NCBI RefSeq assembly: GCF_019039255.1
Contig: NZ_CP077062.1
Location: forward strand, 1,054,001 to 1,118,000
DNA length: 64,000 nucleotides
Source: Nocardioides panacis
Lineage (GTDB): Bacteria > Actinomycetota > Actinomycetes > Propionibacteriales > Nocardioidaceae
Reading direction: 5' to 3'
Under the pieces are notes generated by a model. It saw only the letters and a program-made list of their open reading frames with translations, searched no databases and was not told the origin of the DNA. A program made the position numbers and the translations under genes. Position 1 is the stretch's first letter, and each line of letters starts with the position of its first letter. This document shows, one piece after another, positions 25,946 to 32,918 of this stretch.

Positions 25946-26070
25946 CTGACGACGCTAAGTGGGCGGCAGTGGTAATGACCAGGTCGGTGTCTCACTATGC
26001 GTACATCCGTGCGCACAGCGAACAGCGCGGACGTGACAGAGTGCGGTCCTCACGACGAAGGGACACCGCC

Positions 26071-26835
26071 ATGAGGGACCCGTTCCGGCTCGACGGCCGC
26101 ACCGCGCTGGTCACCGGCGCCAATCGCGGGCTGGGCCGCGCCTTCGCCCAGGCGCTCGCCGAGGCCGGGGCCGACGTGGTGCTGGTCGGGCGCGACGACG
26201 CGCGCAACCGGGCGGCGGCCGACGAGATCGCGGCGAGCACCGGCCGTCGTACGACGGTCTGCACCGGCGACGTCACCGACCGGGACGACGTGCTCCGGAT
26301 CGCGGGCGAGGCCATCGAGGCGCACGGACGGCTCGACGTGCTCGTGAACAACGCCGGCACGTGCTTCCACGGGCGCGCGCTCGAGGTGCCCGACGAGGAG
26401 TTCGACGAGGTCTTCGAGGTCAACGTCAGCGGGCTGTGGCGGATGACCAAGGCCGTCGCGCCGCACATGATCGAGGCCGAGCGGGGCTCCATCGTCAACA
26501 TCGGCTCGATGTCCGGGCTGGTGGTGAACCGTCCCCAGTGGCAGCCGGCGTACAACGCGTCCAAGGCCGCCGTGCACCAGCTCACGAAGTCGTTGGCGGC
26601 CGAGTGGGCGCCGTACGGCATCCGCGTCAACGCGCTCGCGCCCGGCTACGTGAAGACCGAGATGGCGCCGGTCGACGAGCCGCGGTTCCGGCAGCACTGG
26701 ATCGAGGACGCCCCGATGCGGCGCTACGCCACGCCCGAGGAGATCGCGCCCAGCGTGGTCTACCTGGCCAGCGACGCCTCGTCGTTCACCACCGGCTCGG
26801 TGCTGGTGGCGGACGGCGGGTACACCGTCCACTGA
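26071..26835 (+). CDS. Short-chain dehydrogenase/reductase (gluconate 5-dehydrogenase-like)
   Basis: A 254-residue classical SDR. TGANRGLGRAFA is at residues 14-25, NNAG near 92, NIGSMSG with the catalytic Ser, and YNASK with the catalytic Tyr/Lys near 158. The C-terminal FTTGSVLVADGGYTVH is the normal ending. Asp and Arg after the second strand (LVGRDDARN) suggest NADP(H) or NAD(H) use cannot be decided. ATG 26071 has GAAGGGA upstream and gives the family length. Gluconate 5-dehydrogenase and 3-oxoacyl-ACP reductase are the nearest described types; the substrate is unknown. It is divergent from the MFS transporter and may act on what that imports. Confidence 0.88.
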   Translation: MRDPFRLDGRTALVTGANRGLGRAFAQALAEAGADVVLVGRDDARNRAAADEIAASTGRRTTVCTGDVTDRDDVLRIAGEAIEAHGRLDVLVNNAGTCFHGRALEVPDEEFDEVFEVNVSGLWRMTKAVAPHMIEAERGSIVNIGSMSGLVVNRPQWQPAYNASKAAVHQLTKSLAAEWAPYGIRVNALAPGYVKTEMAPVDEPRFRQHWIEDAPMRRYATPEEIAPSVVYLASDASSFTTGSVLVADGGYTVH

Positions 26836-26841
26836 GCGCGC

Positions 26842-27189
26842 CTACTTCGAGCGCCTGCCGCCCGAGGACCGCCGCGGCTGGTAGTCGCTGCGCAGCCCGA
26901 GCAGCGTCCAGACCCGGGTGAGCAGCACGAACACCAGCAGGAGGCAGACCGCCGCGCCGATCGTCCCGGCCGCGCAGACCGCCCACGCGGCACCCCGGCC
27001 GTCACGGGCCACCTGGCCGAACGTGATGGACGCCCGCACCAGGAACAGCCACGCCGCGGCGGCCGCCAGCACGCCGCCGACCAGCAGCAGGGCCTGGCCC
27101 CACCGCTTCGGTCGGGCCTCGACCCGCGTCTTCTCCGCGCGCCGTCGTCCGGCGACCGCGGTCTCTCGTTCTGTCACGCCTGCTGCCAC
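26842..27189 (-). CDS. Small two-helix membrane protein
   Basis: A 115-residue protein with a basic N-terminus, two transmembrane helices (about LLLVGGVLAAAAAWLFLV and AGTIGAAVCLLLVFVLL) and a basic Arg/Ser/Gly-rich C-terminal tail (QPRRSSGGRRSK). Both GTG 27189 and GTG 27177 could start it. The stop is six bases from the stop of the convergent SDR gene. No family is recognised. The charged ends flanking both helices suggest an inner-membrane hairpin with both termini inside. Confidence 0.65.
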   Translation of the reverse strand: MAAGVTERETAVAGRRRAEKTRVEARPKRWGQALLLVGGVLAAAAAWLFLVRASITFGQVARDGRGAAWAVCAAGTIGAAVCLLLVFVLLTRVWTLLGLRSDYQPRRSSGGRRSK

Positions 27190-27345
27190 CAGGACATTGT
27201 GTCTGATGCCCGGCTAGTTGGACACCATTCGAAAAATCGCCGGAATCCGTGAAACGCGCCGAGGCCCTCGTTCGTTAGGACCGGTGACGGGTGGCCGGAT
27301 AGCCTGTCGTGACCCTCGCACGCCACCTATTCTCGGAGTTTCCCT

Positions 27346-28489
27346 GTGAGAGCCGCGCTCATCGCGTTCACCACGTCCACCGCCCTGACCGCCGCCACCC
27401 TGGCCCTCGTGGGCAGCCCCGCGGAAGGCCGCGCCGTCGCGCCGGCCGCGCGCGCCACCCAGAAGGCGTCGCTGACGGTCAGCCCCGGCATCGCCCAGAA
27501 CGGCGCCCGGGTGGCCAGCGCGAACAGCGCCCACGTCGTCGGCGCGGCGACCTTCCGTCCCGCCAGGGCCGGCCGCCTGGTCACCGTGCAGCGCCAACTG
27601 GGTGCCGCGGGCCGGTGGGCCACCGTCACCCAGGGCCGCGAGGCCGCCAACGGCGTCTACCGGTTCAAGGCCGCGCGTGCGTCCGGCAGGACGCCGTACA
27701 CCTACCGCGTGGTCGCCGCCCGTACGTCGGGCCTGGCCCGCGTGGTCACCAACCCGGTCTCCCCCCGACGAGTGGGCCCTGAAGTTCGACGAGCCGTTCG
27801 CCGGCACCCGGCTGGACCAGACCAAGTGGTCCTACCGCAACCTCGGCCTCCGCGAGGGCAGCCGGCTGCGGTCGCAGAGCTCCACCCGTGCGGTGCACGT
27901 CTCCAGCGGTGCGCTCAAGCTCGAGGTGCGTCGCCACCCGACCCGCGCGAACAACTACCTCAACGGCACCATCGGCACGTCGGGGAAGTTCTCCTACACC
28001 TACGGCTACGCCGCCGCCCGGATCAAGTTCGCCAAGGGCCGCGGCCAGCACGGCGCGTTCTGGATGCAGCCGCAGGTCCAGGCCTCGCGCTACGGCAAGC
28101 CGGCCAAGACCGGCGCCGAGATCGACGTCGCCGAGTTCTTCGGCAAGGGCTACTCCGACGGCGGCCTGGCGCACTTCCTGTACTCCTACCCGAGCAGGAA
28201 CAAGACCACGAAGTACGGCGACGTGTTCCGTCGTGCCTCCACCGCCCTGGCGGGCAAGAGCGACACCTGGTGGTCGCGGTACCACGTGTTCTCCGTGCAG
28301 TGGACCCCCAGCGGCTACGTGTTCCGCATCGACGGCACCGAGACCTGGCGCAGCAGCAAGGCCGTCTCCAAGCAGCCCGAGTACCTCATCCTGAGCCTGC
28401 TCACCTCCGACTGGGAGCTGAAGTACCTGGACCGCAAGACCCTGCCGACCTCGATGAAGGTCGACTGGGTCCGGGTCTGGCAGCGATGA
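27346..28489 (+). CDS. Secreted GH16 glycoside hydrolase (first of three), frameshifted as sequenced
   Basis: A signal peptide from GTG 27346 is followed by an Ig-like beta domain (about residues 45-140) and a GH16 domain. The catalytic motif is AEIDVAEFFG (E-x-D-x-x-E, nucleophile and acid/base Glu), followed by WSRYHVFSVQWTPSGYVFRIDG and the usual ending MKVDWVRVWQR. Reading breaks in six C at 27761-27766; five join VTNPVS to PDEWALKFDEPF without loss. GH16 enzymes cleave beta-1,3/1,4-glucans, agars or carrageenans; the substrate is not decided. The gene is the only secreted, non-anchored member of the three tandem paralogues. Restored length is about 381 aa. Confidence 0.82.
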
Positions 28490-28508
28490 GCCTGGGAGAC
28501 TTCGCCGT

Positions 28509-29741
28509 ATGACGCAGACACCGACCCGACGCGGGTCACGCCCGGACGGGGCCGGCCGTCGAGCCGCGCCCCGGCGCGGTCGCTCGCGCCTGCGCTGGGC
28601 CGTGCTGCTCCTGGTCGGGGCGCTGCTGGCCGGGCTGCTCGTCTGGGCGCTCCTCCAGCCGGGCTCGAAGGACTCGGCCGGGCAGCCGCCGGCGGCCACG
28701 CCGGTCCAGCCGGTCCAGCCGGTCACCGCGATCAGCGCAGCGATGCTGCCGCCGATCGTGCAGCGCGGCGCCCGTCCGGCCGCGGCCGACAAGGCCGCCG
28801 CGCTGGTGCAGGTCGACGCGAAGGTCACGGCGTCCGGGGGCGAGGTCACCCTCCAGGTGCGACGCGACGGCGACTGGGGCACGGTGGAGACCACCCCGCT
28901 CGACAAGGACGGGCACGCGACGTTCGCCCAGCCGGCCGACCTCAGGCCGCGCCAGGAGATGCGGGTGGTCGCCGGGGACGGTGCGGTCGCCTCGAGCACG
29001 TTCACCTCGAAGGACTGGAAGCTCGGGTTCGACGACGAGTTCACCGGCGTCGACCTCGACCAGACCAAGTGGAGCTACCGCCAGCTCGGCATCCAGTCCG
29101 GCGACTCCGGGCGCAGCAGGTCGGAGAGCTCGGCCGACGCCGTCGCCGTGGAGAACGGCGCACTCAAGCTGAGCACGCTGCAGAACCCCGCCGCCCCGGG
29201 TCACTACCTCAACGGCCACGTCGGCACCGACACCACGTACTCCTTCACCTACGGCGTCTCCGCGGCCCGGATCAAGTTCCAGAAGCCGAGCGGCATGCAC
29301 GGCTCGTTCTGGATGCAGAGCCCGGTCTTCGGGTCGGTCCCCGGTGACGCCAAGGCCTCGGGCACCGAGATCGACACCGTCGAGTACTTCGGCTCGGAGT
29401 ACATGCAGGGCGGCCTGGCGTCGTTCACCTACTACCTCGACCAGGCCAGCCAGAAGGTGAAGTCCGGTGGCATGGTGCCGCAGGCCTCCCGCGCGCTGGC
29501 CCCGAACGACGCGTGGTGGAAGAAGTACCACGTGTTCTCGGTCGAGTGGACCCCCAAGCACTACGTCTTCCGGGTCGACGGCATCGAGACCCAGCGCATG
29601 ACGACCGGCATCTCCGGCGTCCCGGAGTTCCTGGTGCTCAGCCTGCTGTCGTCCGACTGGGAGCTGAAGGACCTCGACGAGAGCACGCTGCCGGCCGCGA
29701 TGAAGGTCGACTGGGTCCGCGTGTGGCAGCCGAAGGCCTGA
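28509..29741 (+). CDS. Membrane-anchored GH16 glycoside hydrolase (second of three)
   Basis: A 410-residue protein. A basic N-terminal region (about 32 residues) precedes one membrane helix (WAVLLLVGALLAGLLVWALL), a Pro-rich linker, an Ig-like beta domain (about residues 75-155) and a GH16 catalytic domain. The catalytic motif TEIDTVEYFG retains the E-x-D-x-x-E triad, and KKYHVFSVEWTPKHYVFRVDG and MKVDWVRVWQP are conserved with its neighbours. It starts 20 bases after the first GH16 stop. The membrane anchor places the enzyme at the outer face of the cytoplasmic membrane, suggesting a role in making or trimming a surface glucan rather than free digestion; that is inference. Confidence 0.88.
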   Translation: MTQTPTRRGSRPDGAGRRAAPRRGRSRLRWAVLLLVGALLAGLLVWALLQPGSKDSAGQPPAATPVQPVQPVTAISAAMLPPIVQRGARPAAADKAAALVQVDAKVTASGGEVTLQVRRDGDWGTVETTPLDKDGHATFAQPADLRPRQEMRVVAGDGAVASSTFTSKDWKLGFDDEFTGVDLDQTKWSYRQLGIQSGDSGRSRSESSADAVAVENGALKLSTLQNPAAPGHYLNGHVGTDTTYSFTYGVSAARIKFQKPSGMHGSFWMQSPVFGSVPGDAKASGTEIDTVEYFGSEYMQGGLASFTYYLDQASQKVKSGGMVPQASRALAPNDAWWKKYHVFSVEWTPKHYVFRVDGIETQRMTTGISGVPEFLVLSLLSSDWELKDLDESTLPAAMKVDWVRVWQPKA

Positions 29742-30898
29742 GACGGCTCCTCACCGCCCGTCCGGTCAGGCCCGTCGTCCTCGGCGTCCTGGTGGCGCTC
29801 GTGGCGGTGCTCCTCGGCTCCGTCCTGCTCGGCCCCGGCAGCGGTGCGCCGCTGCCTGCCGGCGGGGGCATCGCCCGGCTGCGCGCCGAGATCCTGCCGC
29901 CGGTCGCGCAGCCCGGTGCCCGTCCGGCCTCCGCGGACCGGGCGACGACCGTCGTCGAGGTGGAGTCGGAGGCGCGCTGGGGGGGTGAGCAGGTGACCCT
30001 GCAGCGGCGGAACCTCGGCACCTGGTTCGACCTGGTCACCGCTCCGCTCGGCCGGAGCGGCACGGTCGCGATCCCGGCGCCCGCGCCCGACGGTGACCGC
30101 AACACCCTGCTGCGGGTGGTCGCCACCGACCGGCGCTCGGTCCGGTCCGCCCGGCTGTCGTACGACGACTGGCAGCTCGCCTTCGACGACGAGTTCACCG
30201 GGGAGGCGCTCGACCCGGCCAAGTGGGGCTACCGGCAGCTCGGGCTGCTCAACCCCGACTCGGACCGGTCCAAGTCCGAGAGCTCGGCGGACGCGGTCGC
30301 GGTCAGGAACGGCACCCTGCGGCTGATGGCCAAGAAGAACCCCGCCGTGCCCGGGCAGTTCCTCAACGGGCACATCAGCACCGAGACCACCTACTCCTTC
30401 ACCTACGGCCTGGCCGCCGCCCGGATCAAGTTCCACAAGCCCCGGGGCATGCACGGCTCGTTCTGGCTGCAGAGCCCGGTCTTCGGGGCGGTCCCAGGTG
30501 ACGCGAAGATCTCCGGCGCCGAGATCGACACGGTCGAGTACTTCGGGTCGACGTACCCCGACGGGGGGCTGGCGTCCTTCGCCTACCACCTCGGCAAGGA
30601 CGGCCGCTCGGTCAAGGTCGGCGGCCTGCTGAAGCGGGCGAGCGCGAACCTGCCGCCCGACGACGCGTGGTGGAAGAGGTACCACGTGTTCTCCGTGGAG
30701 TGGAACGCCGACTCCTACGTCTTCCGCATCGACGGCCGGGAGACCCTTCGGGTGTCCCAGCACATCTCCGGGGTGCCGGAGTTCCTGGTGCTCAGCCTGC
30801 TGTCGTCGGACTGGGAGCTCAAGGACCTCGCCCGGTCCGCGCTGCCCGCGAGCATGAAGGTCGACTGGGTCCGCGTCTGGCAGCCCACCCCGCGCTGA
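29723..30898 (+). CDS. Membrane-anchored GH16 glycoside hydrolase (third of three)
   Basis: A 391-residue paralogue of the preceding gene. No ATG fits; GTG 29723, overlapping the previous coding end by 19 bases, gives a basic leader and a membrane helix (PVVLGVLVALVAVLLGSVLLG). An Ig-like region follows, then the GH16 domain with AEIDTVEYFG, KRYHVFSVEWNADSYVFRIDG and MKVDWVRVWQP. All three catalytic acids are present. The overlap with the upstream gene suggests translational coupling. Identity to the second copy is visibly high across the catalytic domain and low in the anchor, consistent with tandem duplication. Confidence 0.85.
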   Translation: MAAEGLRRLLTARPVRPVVLGVLVALVAVLLGSVLLGPGSGAPLPAGGGIARLRAEILPPVAQPGARPASADRATTVVEVESEARWGGEQVTLQRRNLGTWFDLVTAPLGRSGTVAIPAPAPDGDRNTLLRVVATDRRSVRSARLSYDDWQLAFDDEFTGEALDPAKWGYRQLGLLNPDSDRSKSESSADAVAVRNGTLRLMAKKNPAVPGQFLNGHISTETTYSFTYGLAAARIKFHKPRGMHGSFWLQSPVFGAVPGDAKISGAEIDTVEYFGSTYPDGGLASFAYHLGKDGRSVKVGGLLKRASANLPPDDAWWKRYHVFSVEWNADSYVFRIDGRETLRVSQHISGVPEFLVLSLLSSDWELKDLARSALPASMKVDWVRVWQPTPR

Positions 30899-30900
30899 CC

Positions 30901-30925
30901 GACTGGTCGAGCCTGTCGAGACCAC
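30901..30925. repeat. REP-like palindrome, GGTCGAGCNTGTCGAGACC type
   Basis: Contains TGGTCGAGCCTGTCGAGACC, identical to the copy at 19351 except for C in place of T in the loop. It lies three bases after the third GH16 stop, where it may also act as a terminator. Confidence 0.65.
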
Positions 30926-31005
30926 TGCGCCACACGGCGCGAGTCTCGTCACAGTCCGCTCGCCGGGCGTGGCATCTGGGCGCGGACCCCGCATAGTGGA
31001 GGGCG

Positions 31006-31854
31006 ATGACTGAACCACAACAGGACCGTGTCGAGATCAACTGGGTCCAGGTGTCCGCGAGCGCCCTGGCCGCCGTGAGCTCCGCCGTGCTGCTGTCCAC
31101 CGTCGGTGTCGCCGGGACGATCATCGGCGCCGCGGTCGGCAGCGTGGTCGCGACGGCGGGCAGCGCGATCTACTCCTACTACCTCCGGATCACCCGCGAG
31201 CGGGTCGCCCAGGCGCAGGCCGCGGCGCTCGACCGGGTCGCCCGGGCCCGCGCCGGCGCCAGCAGTGTCTGGGCCGACACCCGGCGCGCGGAGGCCCGGC
31301 AGCAGCGCACCCAGCTGCTGCGCGCCCAGCGCCAGTCCGAGGAGGCGGCCGACGAGCTCGACGAGGCCGAGCGCGAGCTCGACGACGTCGAGGAGGAGGC
31401 CGCCCGGCCGACCTGGCGCGAGGTGCTGGCCGGCCTGCGCTGGAAGCGGATCGCAGCGGTCGCGGGAGCGATCTTCGTGGTCGCGATGCTGGTCATCGTC
31501 TCCTTCGAGCTGCTCACCGGCCGGGCCGTGTCCAGCTACACCCACGGCTCCGACAGCGGCACGCGTACGTCGATCCCGGGACTCGGCCACCACGCCTCCT
31601 CGAAGACGCCGACCCCGAGCCCGTCGGCCCACCCGTCCGGCACCCCGTCGTCGTCGCCGTCGGCGGGGGAGTCCTCCTCGCCGAGCGGCACGCCGACGCC
31701 GAGCGAGTCCGCGTCGCCCACGCCCACCCCGACGCCGACCGAGACGCCGACGACCGGGACGACCCCGACCACCGGGACCACGCCCACCCCGACACCGGGG
31801 GCGACGCCGACGACCGGGACCACGCCGACCCCGGCGCAGACCCCGGCCGGCTGA
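31006..31854 (+). CDS. Membrane protein with coiled coil and Pro/Thr-rich repeat tail
   Basis: A 282-residue protein of unknown function. Its parts in order are a short polar start, a Gly/Ala-rich hydrophobic stretch (about residues 15-60, likely a membrane hairpin), and a charged helical segment (about 65-130, rich in Arg, Ala, Glu, Asp) fit for a coiled coil. A clear membrane helix follows (AAVAGAIFVVAMLVIVSFELL, about 148-168), then a tail of about 100 Ser/Thr/Pro residues. The tail has repeats of the TPTTGTTPT type and is likely extracellular and wall-spanning or O-glycosylated. The gene stands alone between the GH16 group and the nrd promoter. Confidence 0.7.
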   Translation: MTEPQQDRVEINWVQVSASALAAVSSAVLLSTVGVAGTIIGAAVGSVVATAGSAIYSYYLRITRERVAQAQAAALDRVARARAGASSVWADTRRAEARQQRTQLLRAQRQSEEAADELDEAERELDDVEEEAARPTWREVLAGLRWKRIAAVAGAIFVVAMLVIVSFELLTGRAVSSYTHGSDSGTRTSIPGLGHHASSKTPTPSPSAHPSGTPSSSPSAGESSSPSGTPTPSESASPTPTPTPTETPTTGTTPTTGTTPTPTPGATPTTGTTPTPAQTPAG

Positions 31855-31952
31855 CCGCCGTACCGCCCGGTCCTGGGGCTGCTGGGACCGGTGTGACCAC
31901 GCCGGCAGCCGGTCCCGACACGCCCGTCCGGCCCGTCGACACACCCGGTCCG

Positions 31953-31969
31953 GGCCCGTTAAGCGGGCC
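31953..31969 (+). terminator. Short stem-loop before the nrd promoter
   Basis: GGCCCG and CGGGCC pair around a TTAAG loop about 100 bases after the membrane-protein stop. Weak by itself, but placed to end upstream transcription before the nrdR promoter. Apart from this, 31855-32025 shows no gene. Confidence 0.4.
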
Positions 31970-32025
31970 TGACCTGCGGTTTCACCACCCCCGAAAAAGT
32001 TGTGCGGCGAATCTGCGCGATCGGC

Positions 32026-32054
32026 TTGCGCGACTAGGGGCGCCGTCCTAGGGT
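32026..32054 (+). promoter_or_regulatory. Predicted nrdR-nrdJ promoter
   Basis: TTGCGC (32026-32031) and TAGGGT (32049-32054), 17 bases apart, fit a primary-sigma promoter. The two NrdR boxes lie directly downstream, where bound repressor would block the polymerase. The leader to the nrdR ATG is about 205 bases and has no B12-riboswitch features that I can see. Confidence 0.5.
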
Positions 32055-32058
32055 TACC

Positions 32059-32104
32059 ACTACATCTAGTAGTTACACCGTTGTGGTTTTCCACATCTAG
32101 GTCC
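32059..32104. promoter_or_regulatory. Tandem NrdR boxes
   Basis: ACTACATCTAGTAGT (32059-32073) is a near-perfect palindrome. A second copy of the core, CCACATCTAGG (32091-32101), follows. The shared ACATCTAG cores are exactly 31 bases apart, three helical turns, the spacing typical of paired NrdR boxes upstream of ribonucleotide reductase genes. Confidence 0.7.
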
Positions 32105-32267
32105 ACAGGATCGGATGGGTTCTACACACGGGAACGCTGGTTGTCCCCAGCTCATCCACAGTTCTACCCACAATCGGGCCCTTTTCGGGGGTCTAGACGG
32201 CGGGCAGGAACCGGGGGTGGCGGGTGTTGGACTGGTGGGACTCGACGAGGTGAAGGGAGCGGCCGAC

Positions 32268-32756
32268 ATGCACTGCCCGTACTGCCGCCACACCGACACC
32301 CGGGTCCTCGACAGCCGCGTCGCCGACGACGGCGGAGCGATCCGGCGCCGTCGCTCGTGCAACGAGTGCGGCAAGCGGTTCAGCACGGTCGAGCAGATGC
32401 AGCTCGTGGTGGTGAAGCGGTCCGGCGCGACCGAGCCGTTCACCCGCGAGAAGGCCGTCGCCGGCGTCCGCAAGGCCTGCAAGGGCCGTCCGGTCTCCGA
32501 GGACGACCTGGCCTGCCTCGGCCAGCAGGTCGAGGACGCGCTGCGCGGCGAGGGCTGGGCCGAGGTGCCCGCCCACGAGGTCGGGATGGCCATCCTGGCG
32601 CCGCTGCGCGAGCTCGACGAGGTGGCCTACCTCCGGTTCGCCAGCGTCTACCGCGCCTTCGAGTCGGCGGACGACTTCGAGGCCGAGATCGCCGTCCTGC
32701 GCGCCGAGCGCGCGGTCGAGCACCACCCTCAGCCCGTGTCCGTCGACGGGGGCTGA
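32268..32756 (+). CDS. nrdR: Transcriptional repressor NrdR
   Basis: NrdR senses ATP/dATP and represses ribonucleotide reductase genes. The 162-residue protein begins [17 protein letters not shown], the N-terminal zinc ribbon (C-P-Y-C and C-N-E-C). A basic RRRRSC linker follows, then the ATP-cone domain from about residue 47 ([16 protein letters not shown]). The open frame runs upstream, but ATG 32268 with AAGGGAG before it gives the exact family start. The tail past residue 150 is variable. The gene lies 162 bases before nrdJ, normally co-transcribed, and its boxes are upstream, indicating autoregulation. Confidence 0.96.
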   Translation: MHCPYCRHTDTRVLDSRVADDGGAIRRRRSCNECGKRFSTVEQMQLVVVKRSGATEPFTREKAVAGVRKACKGRPVSEDDLACLGQQVEDALRGEGWAEVPAHEVGMAILAPLRELDEVAYLRFASVYRAFESADDFEAEIAVLRAERAVEHHPQPVSVDGG

Positions 32757-32918
32757 CCCACAGACTGCCCGGGGCGTAGTGGGGAAGCTGCGCTCCGGGC
32801 ACACCACGCGGCCGCTGTCACAGCGGCCTGTCGCAGCAGCACACACAGCACACGCAGCACCGGCACGAACAGCCAGACGAAGACACCGATGAGCAGACTC
32901 ACCAGACTGGAGCAGGGG

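Noticed and set aside
31600-31854. Repeat array in the Pro/Thr-rich tail resembling a CRISPR or satellite
   Set aside because: Repeats are in frame, short and irregular, coding for a low-complexity tail; no spacers or constant repeat unit.
32055-32267. B12 riboswitch in the nrdR-nrdJ leader
   Set aside because: No B12-box-like sequence or matching stem pattern was visible; regulation is better explained by the NrdR boxes.
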